Source: Hyphomicrobiales bacterium
Lineage (GTDB): Bacteria > Pseudomonadota > Alphaproteobacteria > Rhizobiales > Aestuariivirgaceae
Assembly (NCBI GenBank): GCA_025359045.1
Contig: JANYHN010000003.1
Location: 1-64,000, forward strand
Reading direction: 5' to 3'
DNA: 64,000 nucleotides
Under the pieces are notes generated by a model. That model was not told where the DNA came from. It made no database searches and saw only the letters and a program-made list of their open reading frames with translations. The number at the start of each line of letters is the position of its first letter. Positions within the stretch are counted from its first letter, which is position 1. This document shows, piece after piece, positions 7,831 through 16,384 of the stretch. The translations under genes were made by a program, and so were the position numbers.

Positions 7831-8706
7831 TTGTCGTCAAATAAAATGCACCAGAAACAAAACGCATGGCATAAAATCGGCATTTATGTTTTGCTTTGGT
7901 TTTGGGTTTTGGTTTGTGTTTTTCCGATTTACTGGGTGGTGGTGACGTCGATCAAAACTGTATCGGATATTGACGGGCTGCCTAAATATCTGCCATTTGT
8001 TGATTTTTCCCCGTCGCTTGATGCGTGGCGGTTTATTCTGTTTGATCACGCCGAAAATTTAGTAGCGAAGTTTTTTAACTCATTGATTATTGCGAGTGCT
8101 GCTACCCTCCTCACGCTATTGTCCGGCACGATGCTGCTTTATGGTCTGTCGCGTTTTCGGAGGTCCACCCAATTTATGGGTTTCAATATTATCAACGTCA
8201 TTTTGGCGACACGCATTCTACCACCGGTCATTGTTGCGTTGCCGCTCTATCTCATGGCTTCTGCTACGCATATGCTCGATAGTGTTTTTGCTTTGATTGC
8301 AATCTATGTGGCCGTCAATTTGCCGATCGCAATCTGGCTTCTGCAGCCCGCCATGGGCACTAAGGCGACTGAGCAAGAGGAGGCCGCACAATTGGACGGC
8401 GCTTCGCAATTTAAAATCTATTTCGAAATTTTGTTGCCGATGTTGAAAGTCAGCCTGCTCGCAACAGGAGTCATCATATTTTTGATGTGCTGGAACGAAT
8501 ACATCTTTGCAGTTTATCTGACATCTGACCATGCGCAAACTCTGCCGCCATGGATGGTTGGGCAACTTTCAATGAAAGAAGCGCAAGTTGGGGGAGGCGC
8601 TGAAGAGGTGGCGCATCTTTGTGCCGCAACAGTGTTTATGATTTTGCCGACGCTGACGCTGGCTGCGTTTGCACGCCGGGTCTATCTTCGTCCGACTAAG
8701 TATTAG
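7831..8706 (+). CDS. orphan CUT1 ABC transporter permease (MalG type)
   Basis: Inner-membrane permease of 291 residues, the usual MalG length, with the EAA loop QEEAAQLDGASQFKIYFEI near 190. It shares many blocks with the permease at 3597-4781 (FPIYWVV, PFVDFxPxLDAW, RILPP, AQLDG, WNEYxFAV, AQTLP) but lacks that protein's insertions, so the two are paralogues. The TTG start at 7831 is chosen because GGAG lies seven bases upstream; the in-frame ATG at 7846 has none. No binding protein, second permease or ATPase accompanies it, and its 3' end overlaps the convergent hydrolase gene by 11 bases. Confidence 0.82.
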   Translation: MSSNKMHQKQNAWHKIGIYVLLWFWVLVCVFPIYWVVVTSIKTVSDIDGLPKYLPFVDFSPSLDAWRFILFDHAENLVAKFFNSLIIASAATLLTLLSGTMLLYGLSRFRRSTQFMGFNIINVILATRILPPVIVALPLYLMASATHMLDSVFALIAIYVAVNLPIAIWLLQPAMGTKATEQEEAAQLDGASQFKIYFEILLPMLKVSLLATGVIIFLMCWNEYIFAVYLTSDHAQTLPPWMVGQLSMKEAQVGGGAEEVAHLCAATVFMILPTLTLAAFARRVYLRPTKY

Positions 8707-9439
8707 ACAAATGACAGCCTTGCTTGCGTTTACCTTCGACATATTCATCGATCAATTGTTGGAAACGCACTTTTCCAAAGCTGGGGAAATGGCCGCCATG
8801 GATGATGCTAACGGGTAAAGATTTTAGATGCGCCATGCTGCTGAGGTAATCTGTTATGTTTGAATGATAAGCATCATCAATCAATGGGCCGTCATAGATT
8901 ACGTCACCTGACAGGAATATTCCGGTCTGATGTTCAAAAAGACCGATGCCGCCCGGCGAATGGCCTGGAGTGTGGATCACTTCGAAGGCTCGGTTGCCGA
9001 GGTCAATCACATCGCCATGTTGCAGCGTGCGGCCGAGTTCAGCTGGTTTTACACGATAGGTTTTTGTATCCCAGCCTTCGGGGATGGCATCAAACATTTC
9101 ATCGGTGGCATAGCGATCGGCGGCGGTGAGTTCGTTGTGAGGATCAATCAAGATTTCGGCTTCAGCTGCGTGAACCGCACATTTTCCGAATTCGTGGTGA
9201 CAACCGATGTGATCGAAATGGGTGTGACTGGCAACGCAAGTGAGTTCGCGTTCGCTGACGAGTTTCACATGGTTGCGCAAACTGAAATGGCCCAAACCAG
9301 AATCAAATAGCAAATCACGATCACGCCCGCGCACATGCCACATGTTGCAGCGAAAAAAGGGCTTGATCCAAGGTTCGTGAATGAGTGTGATGTCGTCACT
9401 CATGCGGATTGTTTCATACCAGTCTTCGGCTTTGATCAT
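8696..9439 (-). CDS. metallo-beta-lactamase-fold hydrolase
   Basis: Cytoplasmic MBL-fold enzyme of about 247 residues. The metal-binding HTHFDH motif (HxHxDH) is near residue 70, followed by HTPGHSPGG, the bridging aspartate in SGDVIYDG and a final IHGGH histidine: a complete glyoxalase II-like metal site. The ATG at 9439 overlaps the stop of the upstream ATPase gene (ATGA), making this the last gene of the polyamine-type transporter operon. It therefore probably hydrolyses the imported compound or a derivative. The substrate cannot be named. Confidence 0.82.
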   Translation of the reverse strand: MIKAEDWYETIRMSDDITLIHEPWIKPFFRCNMWHVRGRDRDLLFDSGLGHFSLRNHVKLVSERELTCVASHTHFDHIGCHHEFGKCAVHAAEAEILIDPHNELTAADRYATDEMFDAIPEGWDTKTYRVKPAELGRTLQHGDVIDLGNRAFEVIHTPGHSPGGIGLFEHQTGIFLSGDVIYDGPLIDDAYHSNITDYLSSMAHLKSLPVSIIHGGHFPSFGKVRFQQLIDEYVEGKRKQGCHLSNT

Positions 9440-10386
9440 CGGGCTAGTTTTACCATGTGGTTGGCCTGGCAATCAAGCTGCACGGCTTGGCCGATTGCGA
9501 GTTCAGCTTCGGCGGTGGCGCGGATGATGAATTGGGCCGTGTCTGATTTTGCTAGCACACGCTTGTAGCTGCCTTGATAGACGATGTCGGTTATGATGGC
9601 CGAACCTAAACGGCCACTGGATTTCGTGATCATGATGTGTTCGGGCCTGATGGCGTGGTCATTGAGGATTGTGCTCTCACCCATAAAGGTTGCGGAGAAG
9701 CGTGACGCAGGCAGTGCATAAACTTTCTCTGGCGTACCTTCATCTTCGATTTGACCATTGTTCATGACCACCACATGATCAGCCAGCGCCATGGCTTCTT
9801 CTTGGTCATGCGTCACATGAATGAACGCTGTGCCAACACGTTTTTGAATTGCTTTGAGTTCATCTTGCATCTGGCGGCGGAGTTTTAAATCCAATGCACC
9901 CAATGGTTCATCGAGAAGCAAAACAGCAGGTTCAACGATGAGGGCCCTAGCCAATGCCACGCGCTGGCGTTGACCGCCGGAAAGTTGGTGGGGTTTTTTG
10001 TTTGTGGATTGCCCGAGGCCAACAAGTGCCAACATTTCTTCAGCGCGTTTTGTGCGTCTTGCGAAATCCACGCCGCGCATGCGCAAGCCAAAGCCAACAT
10101 TATTGCCCACCGTCATGTGGGGAAACAAGGCGTAGTCTTGGAATACTGTTGCAGTGGGGCGCCTTGCCGGGGGCACGTTTGTGCAATCTTCGCCGTTTAT
10201 TAATACGCGGCCCGCACTTGGTTGCAAGAAGCCACCAAGGATTGAAAGCAATGTGGTTTTGCCAGAGCCTGAGGGGCCAAGCAGCACCGTGTAACTTCCG
10301 GGCTTGATGGCGAGTGACACATCATTCAGGGCTTTGGTTTGCGCAAAGTCTCGCGATAGGTTTTCGATGGTTACGAGATCGTTCAT
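9436..10386 (-). CDS. polyamine-type ABC transporter ATP-binding protein (PotA-like)
   Basis: ATPase subunit of 316 residues with Walker A GPSGSGKTT near 37-45, the signature LSGGQRQRVALARAL near 140, Walker B LLLDEPLGALD and the H-loop THDQEEA. A short TOBE-like C-terminus follows (about 235-316). It overlaps the preceding permease gene by four bases and the following hydrolase by the ATGA junction. PotA homologues energise import of spermidine, putrescine or related cations; the real ligand here is open. Confidence 0.88.
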   Translation of the reverse strand: MNDLVTIENLSRDFAQTKALNDVSLAIKPGSYTVLLGPSGSGKTTLLSILGGFLQPSAGRVLINGEDCTNVPPARRPTATVFQDYALFPHMTVGNNVGFGLRMRGVDFARRTKRAEEMLALVGLGQSTNKKPHQLSGGQRQRVALARALIVEPAVLLLDEPLGALDLKLRRQMQDELKAIQKRVGTAFIHVTHDQEEAMALADHVVVMNNGQIEDEGTPEKVYALPASRFSATFMGESTILNDHAIRPEHIMITKSSGRLGSAIITDIVYQGSYKRVLAKSDTAQFIIRATAEAELAIGQAVQLDCQANHMVKLAR

Positions 10387-11159
10387 GCGGGTCGCTTCCT
10401 TAACGCGAAGACTTCAAACAATATGGCCATGAGGACAGACACGCCAAACACGAGAGAGCCAACTGCATTGGTTTTCGGGTTAAGGCCCGCACGTAGCAGA
10501 TTCCAGATTTCGACAGGCAGCGTGGTGTCAAAACGAGTCAGCAGAAATGAGATCACAAATTCGTCCCACGAGAAGGTCATTGATAGGAAGAAGCTGGCGA
10601 AAATGGCCGGCCATAACAGCGGCGCTGTAATGAGCGATAACACTTTCCATTCCGGTGCGCCAAGATCACGCGCGGCGCGTTCCATGTTGGCTTGGTGATC
10701 ACCCATCTGGCTATAGATAATGGCAAAGCACAAAGGCATGTTGATCACCACATGGCCGATGCCGACCGCAAGCAATGATTTTGGAATGCCGATGCGGTTG
10801 AAGAACACGAGCAGGCCCATGCCAATGATGAGGTAGCTTATGGTGAGTGGCGCTGTGATGAGGCCGCGCATTAATGCTGATTTTGGTAGGTGAAACCGAG
10901 CAAAGCCCCATGCCGACAAGAAGCCAATTAATGTGGCCATGGCTGAGGTTGAAAGCGCTACGACGATGGTGTTTCCTAATCCGGCAATTAGGCGCTTATC
11001 GGCCAGTACCGCCGCATACCAGCGCAGCGAGGGCCCATTGAAAGGTGGGATAGGAAACAGCGAGGCCTGAAATGAAAATAGCACCAGCACAAAAACCGGT
11101 AAGAAGATGAAACCATAAATGAATGCCGCATATATGGTTGAAGCGAAGCGAAGCATCAT
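10383..11159 (-). CDS. polyamine-type ABC transporter permease (PotC-like)
   Basis: Inner-membrane permease of 258 residues with about six hydrophobic segments and a PotC-type EAA loop (MERAARDLGAPEWKVLSLIT) near 170. Starts and stops overlap by four bases on both sides (11156-11159 and 10383-10386), so translation is coupled through the operon. The WDEFVISFLLTR stretch after the EAA loop is common in PotC relatives. Confidence 0.88.
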   Translation of the reverse strand: MMLRFASTIYAAFIYGFIFLPVFVLVLFSFQASLFPIPPFNGPSLRWYAAVLADKRLIAGLGNTIVVALSTSAMATLIGFLSAWGFARFHLPKSALMRGLITAPLTISYLIIGMGLLVFFNRIGIPKSLLAVGIGHVVINMPLCFAIIYSQMGDHQANMERAARDLGAPEWKVLSLITAPLLWPAIFASFFLSMTFSWDEFVISFLLTRFDTTLPVEIWNLLRAGLNPKTNAVGSLVFGVSVLMAILFEVFALRKRPA

Positions 11160-11992
11160 GTGCGCTCGATTTTCAGCCAGCGCGCGCAGAAGAGATAGGC
11201 GACCGTGACCACCAGCATCAAGATGATTGATAACGCTGAGGCAGAGGAAAAATCGCCGCGTCTGCCGATTTGCATCATAATCAATTGCGGCATGAGTAGT
11301 TCGTTATTGCCGCCTAGAATTTGGGGGGTTATGTAGTCACCTATTGCCAATACAAAAGTCAGAAACGCGCCAACCATAATTCCCGGCAAGGTGAGTGGCA
11401 AAACCACATGGATAAAGCTACGGATCGGCCCTGCCCCCAAATCAGCTGCGGCCTTGCGGTAATTCGGGCTGAGCTGTTTCAGATTTGCATAAATCGTGAG
11501 TGTTAGCAGCATGACGAAGAAATGAACAAAGCCGATAATTGTTGCGCCGCGCGTATTGGCCAATTGAATGGGTGCAGACAAGATGCCGAATTTGACCATT
11601 GTGGCGTTCACCAAGCCATTTTCAGAAAGCACCAACAACCAACTGTATGAGCGCACCACATATGATGTCCAGAACGGTAAGACGGCCAAAGTGAGGGCCA
11701 GCCGCTGCCAGCGTTCGGGAACCACGTCCGCCAATATCAAAGCAAACGGATAGGCCAGCAAAATCGAAATAACCGTGACGAGGCCAGTAACTTCAAGCGA
11801 GTTGAAAAGAGCATAGTAATAACTGGGGCTGTTGAAAAACTGAGCATAAGAGAGGAGCGACGGGCCGCTGCCATCTTGCGGATAGAAGCTGATCGCCGCC
11901 ATGGCTGCAAAAGGCAGAACAAAAAAGGCCAGCGTCCATCCCAACGCAGGACTAACGCTGGCCCACGCCACCCGGTTTTGAGGGAGTATCAC
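11156..11992 (-). CDS. polyamine-type ABC transporter permease (PotB-like)
   Basis: Partner permease, about 278 residues, with an EAA loop (YRKAAADLGAGPIRSFIHVV) and six hydrophobic segments. The open frame extends to a TTG at 12028 inside the binding-protein gene. I prefer the GTG at 11992 because AGGGAA, just after the binding-protein stop, provides a ribosome-binding site and avoids a 28-base overlap. Both permeases plus the ATPase form the membrane complex. Confidence 0.85.
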   Translation of the reverse strand: MILPQNRVAWASVSPALGWTLAFFVLPFAAMAAISFYPQDGSGPSLLSYAQFFNSPSYYYALFNSLEVTGLVTVISILLAYPFALILADVVPERWQRLALTLAVLPFWTSYVVRSYSWLLVLSENGLVNATMVKFGILSAPIQLANTRGATIIGFVHFFVMLLTLTIYANLKQLSPNYRKAAADLGAGPIRSFIHVVLPLTLPGIMVGAFLTFVLAIGDYITPQILGGNNELLMPQLIMMQIGRRGDFSSASALSIILMLVVTVAYLFCARWLKIERT

Positions 11993-12000
11993 GCGGTTCC

Positions 12001-13074
12001 CTATTTTGCTTGAATCATCTCGGTCCAAAGATCTTGCATCTTTTTATCCAGCGCTTCGTTTGGTGCTGGATAGGCTTGCGCGCGCTTCAAGAAATCTGGC
12101 TGCTCGGCAAAGCGCAGAATTTTCTTTTGGTCGTCATTGAGTGCGGCTTTGGTGTTAGACGGCATGCCCCAATAGCAGCTGGACGTGGCAAGGCGGGCTT
12201 GACCTTCGGGGCTCATGACATATTGAATGAACTTCAAAGCCATTTCTTTATTGGCGCTGTCTTTGAACATGGCCAAGGATTGCGACCAGAGAACAGCACC
12301 CTCTTTTGGAATTGAGAAGTCGAGCTCAGGTTTATCCTTAGCAATCCCCGCTGTCACCCATTCACCACCGCCCACCAAAATATCAGCTTCGCCTGTTGCC
12401 AATGCGGTTTGGCTGGAGGCAACGTCAGTTACAGCTTTTGCATTGGCTTTCATCTTTGCCAGAACTTCCTTTATCGCTGGCAAATCTGCCTCGGTGAGCT
12501 CCGATGTTTTCTTACCGATCGACATGGCGGCCATGCCAATCACCGGCAGATAATAGTCATAAATCGCGATGCGGCCCTTATATTTATCGCTTGTTAAAGC
12601 GGCGAACGAATTCATATCGGCAGGGTCAACTTTGGTTTTATTGAAACCAATGGTGTTGTACCCAAATTTTTCAGTGATGCCGTAACGCATGCCATCAATT
12701 ACAGTGCTCGAATCCATTTTTACTTCTGGAAACAAGTCTGCCATGGGCAATTTATCTTCCGGCAATGGCTCGAACAGCTTTTTCTCAACCCCACGGTGGA
12801 TGTCAATTGAGTCAATTACCATCACGTCCCAATCACCAGGTTTGGATTGATCAACGAGTGCAAGACCAGCGCCTGTGCCTTCAAATTCTTTGACGTTTAC
12901 CTTGATGCCATTGGCATCCTCGAATGGCTTCAACAGATTTGGATCAGAGTGATCACACCACACCAGGGCGTTCAGATCGGCCGCCGACACGGGAGTGATG
13001 GGCAACGCCGAAAACATCAACATAGCGGCGAATGAAACGCCTGAAATACTTGACAACAATGATTTTGTTTTCAT
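12001..13074 (-). CDS. polyamine-type ABC transporter substrate-binding protein (PotD-like)
   Basis: Periplasmic binding protein of 357 residues. The ATG at 13074 follows a GGAG ribosome-binding site and gives a signal peptide (MKTKSLLSSISGVSFAAMLM, cleaved near VSA-ADL). The mature part has PotD-like blocks such as WDVMVIDS, YNTIGFN and LATGEADILVGGGEW. It is first in its operon and is read divergently from a TetR gene 86 bases away, the likely regulator. There is no hairpin between this gene and its permease, unlike several other binding-protein genes here. Confidence 0.86.
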   Translation of the reverse strand: MKTKSLLSSISGVSFAAMLMFSALPITPVSAADLNALVWCDHSDPNLLKPFEDANGIKVNVKEFEGTGAGLALVDQSKPGDWDVMVIDSIDIHRGVEKKLFEPLPEDKLPMADLFPEVKMDSSTVIDGMRYGITEKFGYNTIGFNKTKVDPADMNSFAALTSDKYKGRIAIYDYYLPVIGMAAMSIGKKTSELTEADLPAIKEVLAKMKANAKAVTDVASSQTALATGEADILVGGGEWVTAGIAKDKPELDFSIPKEGAVLWSQSLAMFKDSANKEMALKFIQYVMSPEGQARLATSSCYWGMPSNTKAALNDDQKKILRFAEQPDFLKRAQAYPAPNEALDKKMQDLWTEMIQAK

Positions 13075-13116
13075 TTGTTTCTCCAAAAAATATATGTATT
13101 TCTGAAATCTGAACCA

Positions 13117-13133
13117 ATTCAATAATTGAGTCA
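13117..13133. promoter_or_regulatory. candidate TetR operator
   Basis: In the 86-base gap between the divergent binding-protein and TetR genes, TCAAT-A-ATTGA (13119-13129) is a perfect short palindrome set in repeated CAATT sequence. TetR repressors usually bind palindromes between themselves and their target genes. The arms are short and AT-rich, so this is only a candidate. Confidence 0.25.
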
Positions 13134-13160
13134 ATTCTAAAATTCTGCTACGCAGCCAAA

Positions 13161-13772
13161 ATGACCGGACTGCGCGCCAGGCAAAAATTTAACCGTAACA
13201 ACCGCATTTTAGAGGCGGCAGCGGAATTGTTTAAACGCGACGGCTATGAAGCGGTGAAGATGGAAGCTATTGCTGCGGCATCAGAAGTTTCTATTGGCAC
13301 CATCTATAATTATTACCAGAATAAAGGCGATTTGCTGGTCGCCATCGTTTCAATGGAAGTGCACGAGGTTTTGCAAGCTGGAGAGGTGTTGCTCGAGCAC
13401 CCACCCCACGGCGCGGTCAAAGCGATCAATGCTTTGGTCGATATCTATTTCAAACATTCGCTGGTCTATCTGAGTAAGGAAATGTGGCGGGTGGCGATTT
13501 CGATTTCCACACAACAACCATCAAGCCCGTTTGGTATTTCATATTCAGCCTTGGACAACGCATTAGTGAGGCAGACTTGCGCCATAATCGAGAAGTTGCA
13601 AAAGCTGTCTTTGCTGCGCGCCGACGCACAAGGCAGAATGATTGGTGAAGTGATCTTCAACAATCTCAATATGATGTTTACAGGCTTCATCAAAGACGAA
13701 GACATGCAATTGCAAAAATTGCGCAGAACAGTGCACGCTCAAAACCGTGCGATTTTATTGACGCTGATTTAG
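13161..13772 (+). CDS. TetR/AcrR family transcriptional regulator
   Basis: 203-residue regulator with an N-terminal helix-turn-helix at about residues 10-55; the recognition helix region VSIGTIYNYYQNKGDLL is typical of TetR proteins. The ligand-binding C-terminus is unassigned. The start ATG lacks a strong ribosome-binding site. Divergent placement against the polyamine-type operon suggests it controls that operon and itself, probably sensing the transported compound or its product (inference). Confidence 0.85.
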   Translation: MTGLRARQKFNRNNRILEAAAELFKRDGYEAVKMEAIAAASEVSIGTIYNYYQNKGDLLVAIVSMEVHEVLQAGEVLLEHPPHGAVKAINALVDIYFKHSLVYLSKEMWRVAISISTQQPSSPFGISYSALDNALVRQTCAIIEKLQKLSLLRADAQGRMIGEVIFNNLNMMFTGFIKDEDMQLQKLRRTVHAQNRAILLTLI

Positions 13773-13816
13773 TATTTCACCATCTTTAGATGTTGCGATT
13801 TTGAACCCACCCGCAA

Positions 13817-13843
13817 CGTCATATCGGCGAAGGCGAAGTGACG
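13817..13843. repeat. possible degenerate REP-like hairpin
   Basis: CGTCA (13817-13821) and TGACG (13839-13843) flank a GGCGAAGGC core. The arrangement resembles the units at 5941-6029 (CGTCA...GCGAAGGC...TGACGG) but with a much poorer stem. It lies between the convergent TetR and TPR genes. Confidence 0.25.
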
Positions 13844-13891
13844 GTGAATTAAGCTAAAGAAGATATTTGAATTCGACTGTTACAGAAAATA

Positions 13892-14407
13892 CTACTCAAT
13901 CCGCGCAATCATTGCATCCAGCATCTTAGCCATATCTCCGGCTGCATATGACTTGGCGGATACCAGATCAGCCTTTGCGCCAGCAGCGTTGCCTTTGCGC
14001 ATCAGATATGTGGCGCGCAAGATATAAACTTCAGGCTCTTTGGGTGAGGCGGCAATGGCTGCATCAAAATCAGCAAAGCCACCCTTTTCATCCTTTAAGA
14101 TCATCTTGGCTTCGCCCCGCGCAGAATAGGCCACCCCAAGTGTCGGATCTGACAGCACAGCGCTGGTGAAATCTGCCACGGCCTGCGCATTTTTATGAAG
14201 CACTAGATTGATGCGGCCACGATCATAGGCGGCTTTTGCGTTATGAGGGTCGGCATCTAAGGCTGCGTCAAAGGCTTTCGTCGCGCCCGCGATGTCTTTG
14301 GCAGCCAATGCCGCCTCGCCTTGCTTGACAAAATCGTCAGACGGCGTTGCAAATGCGGGCGCTAAGCTCAGGGCAAAAAGCAAGGCGGCATAAAAGATTT
14401 TGTTCAA
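13892..14407 (-). CDS. exported tetratricopeptide (TPR) repeat protein
   Basis: About 171 residues from a TTG at 14407, chosen because it follows the upstream gene's stop and directly begins a signal peptide (LNKIFYAALLFALSLAPAFA). The rest consists of roughly three to four TPR units, each with the spaced Ala/Gly/Tyr pattern (for example VKQGEAALAAKDIAGATKAF, then AAYDRGRINLVLHKNAQAV). It is the last gene of the glycerol transporter operon, five bases after the DUF2160 gene. TPRs mediate protein contacts; no role in glycerol uptake is established, so it may simply share the transcript. Confidence 0.75.
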   Translation of the reverse strand: MNKIFYAALLFALSLAPAFATPSDDFVKQGEAALAAKDIAGATKAFDAALDADPHNAKAAYDRGRINLVLHKNAQAVADFTSAVLSDPTLGVAYSARGEAKMILKDEKGGFADFDAAIAASPKEPEVYILRATYLMRKGNAAGAKADLVSAKSYAAGDMAKMLDAMIARIE

Positions 14408-14411
14408 CGAG

Positions 14412-14699
14412 CTACACCCATCTGAAAATGCAAATGGCCCAGACAAGACACACAGCCAGACCTATCCAAACATTATCACTTATCCAGCCGATCCAACCTA
14501 ACATAATAAAACAACTTCCGAGGACACTTATAAAAAGGCGGTCTCCGCGTGTTGTATCCAACCCGAAAGCACCGTGGCGCGGCCCGCCGCCCGGCACATA
14601 ATATTCCCAAACGCCCATTGCTCCGATGAGTGTGAATATGCCCAGAAAAAATACCGCCGTTGGCCAGGTCCACGCCATCCATGAAAGATCGAAAGTCAT
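14412..14699 (-). CDS. glpU: DUF2160 small membrane protein of the glycerol transporter
   Basis: 95-residue membrane protein with three hydrophobic segments (about 10-32, 55-72, 74-92) and the conserved motif WEYYVPGGGPRHGAFGLDTT. DUF2160 proteins accompany glycerol ABC transporters of the Rhizobium glpSTPQUV type, where I take it to correspond to GlpU. A ribosome-binding site (AGGAGC) precedes the ATG, eight bases after glpQ. Its biochemical function is not established; a structural or assembly role in the permease is plausible. Confidence 0.78.
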   Translation of the reverse strand: MTFDLSWMAWTWPTAVFFLGIFTLIGAMGVWEYYVPGGGPRHGAFGLDTTRGDRLFISVLGSCFIMLGWIGWISDNVWIGLAVCLVWAICIFRWV

Positions 14700-14707
14700 A
14701 GCTGCTC

Positions 14708-15517
14708 CTAAACGCGGCCGAGGGCAAAGCCCTTGGCGATGTAATTGCGGACGAAATAAATCACGATAGCACCGGGCACAATGGTTAGTACGCCTGCCGC
14801 TGCAAGAAGGCCCAGTTCATAACCTGAGGCACTTGCCGTTTTGGTCATGATCGCGGCGATGGGCTTTGCAGCAATGCGCGTTAAGTTTTTGGCCAAAAGC
14901 AATTCCACCCAAGAGAACATGAAACAGAAGAAACAAGCAACGCCAATTCCTGCGCCTATGGTGGGCACGAAGATGCGAAAGAAGAAACGCGGAAATGAAT
15001 AGCCATCGACAAATGCAGTCTCATCAAGCTCTTTTGGCACGCCTGACATAAAGCCTTCAAGAATCCAAACTGCCAAAGGCACGTTAAATAGTGTGTGCGC
15101 GAGGGCTACGGCCCATGGCGTATCGAAAAGGCCAACTTCAGAATAAAGTTGGTAGAATGGCAATACGAAAACGGCAGGCGGGGCCATGCGGTTTGAAAGC
15201 AGCCAGAAGAATAAGTGCTTATCGCCTAAGAAACGGTAGCGCGAGAATGCATAAGCTGCTGGTAGCGCCACGGCAACAGAGATCATTGTATTAATCCCCA
15301 CATATTCCAGCGAGTGCACGTAACCCATATACCATGTGGGATCAGTGAAAATTTTATTGTAGCTATCGAATGTAATATTGCGTGGAAAGAATGAAAATTT
15401 TGTGGTGTCTAAAATTTCATTGGTTGTGCGCAGCGACATGCTGATGAGCCAGTAGATCGGCAATAACAGAAATACGATGTAAACTGTTGTAACTGTGGCT
15501 TTAAGAAATTGTTTCAT
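14708..15517 (-). CDS. glpQ: glycerol ABC transporter permease GlpQ
   Basis: Inner-membrane permease, 269 residues, with about six hydrophobic segments and a MalG-type EAA loop (ELDETAFVDGYSFPRFFFRI) near 160-180. The start codon follows the glpP stop immediately. The gene set with two ATPases, DUF2160 and the adjacent glpR-glpD identifies this as the glycerol system. GlpQ here is a permease and unrelated to the E. coli glycerophosphodiester phosphodiesterase of the same name. Confidence 0.87.
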   Translation of the reverse strand: MKQFLKATVTTVYIVFLLLPIYWLISMSLRTTNEILDTTKFSFFPRNITFDSYNKIFTDPTWYMGYVHSLEYVGINTMISVAVALPAAYAFSRYRFLGDKHLFFWLLSNRMAPPAVFVLPFYQLYSEVGLFDTPWAVALAHTLFNVPLAVWILEGFMSGVPKELDETAFVDGYSFPRFFFRIFVPTIGAGIGVACFFCFMFSWVELLLAKNLTRIAAKPIAAIMTKTASASGYELGLLAAAGVLTIVPGAIVIYFVRNYIAKGFALGRV

Positions 15518-16384
15518 TTAAGCCTCCTCATTGCGCATCATCAACGTGTAGAAAAGCCACGAGATCGCCAAGATGATTAAGAAATAGATGATCGATAGCG
15601 CGGCAGCTGGACCTAAATCAAATTCACCAATGGCCGATTTGACAAGATCAATCGACAAGAATGTGGTGCTTGAACCGGGGCCGCCACCAGTCATAACTTG
15701 CGGTTCAGTGTAGATCATGAATGAATCCATGAAACGCAAAAGCACGGCGATGGTCATCACATGGCGGAGTTTGGGTAATTGAATATAGCGGAATATAGCC
15801 CACGACCCTGCTCCATCAATTTTTGCAGCTTGATAATAAGCATCCGGAATTGAAACGAGACCCGCATAGCACAGCAATGTGACCAGTGATGTCCAATGCC
15901 AAACATCCATTAAAATCAGGGTGCACCACGCGGCGAAAGGTTGGCGGGTGTAATTATAAGTGATGCCCAAACTATTGACTGCCTTACCAAGCAGACCAAT
16001 ATCTGGAAGAGCCATGATGTTCCACATCGAGCCCACAACATTCCATGGAATAAGCAAGGGCAACGACATCAAAACAAGGCAGACAGAAACCCAGAAGCCC
16101 TTTTTTGGCATGTTCAAGGCTACAAAAAGGCCCAGTGGAATTTCGATGAGCAGCACAAGACCACTGAATAAAAGTTGCCTTCCAAGTGCGCCGTGGAAAC
16201 GATCAGACTGCAGCACTTGTTGAAACCAGCGCACGCCAGACCAAGAAAAAATGTTATCGCCAAAAGTTTCCTGAACGGAATAATTCACGACTGTCATCAA
16301 CGGAATGAGCGCGTTGAACGCGACCATGACGAAAACGGGCAGAACCAGCCACCAGGCTTTGTTGTTTACAGTTTTTGCGCTCAT
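15518..16384 (-). CDS. glpP: glycerol ABC transporter permease GlpP
   Basis: Inner-membrane permease, 288 residues, MalF-like, with six hydrophobic segments and an EAA loop (DAYYQAAKIDGAGSWAIFRYI) near 185. The ATG overlaps the glpT stop by four bases. With GlpQ it forms the transmembrane channel; the two EAA loops contact the two different ATPases, GlpS and GlpT. Confidence 0.87.
   Translation of the reverse strand: MSAKTVNNKAWWLVLPVFVMVAFNALIPLMTVVNYSVQETFGDNIFSWSGVRWFQQVLQSDRFHGALGRQLLFSGLVLLIEIPLGLFVALNMPKKGFWVSVCLVLMSLPLLIPWNVVGSMWNIMALPDIGLLGKAVNSLGITYNYTRQPFAAWCTLILMDVWHWTSLVTLLCYAGLVSIPDAYYQAAKIDGAGSWAIFRYIQLPKLRHVMTIAVLLRFMDSFMIYTEPQVMTGGGPGSSTTFLSIDLVKSAIGEFDLGPAAALSIIYFLIILAISWLFYTLMMRNEEA

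Noticed and set aside
7831-7848. ATG at 7846 as the start of the orphan permease.
   Set aside because: It has no ribosome-binding site, whereas the in-frame TTG at 7831 has GGAG at proper spacing.
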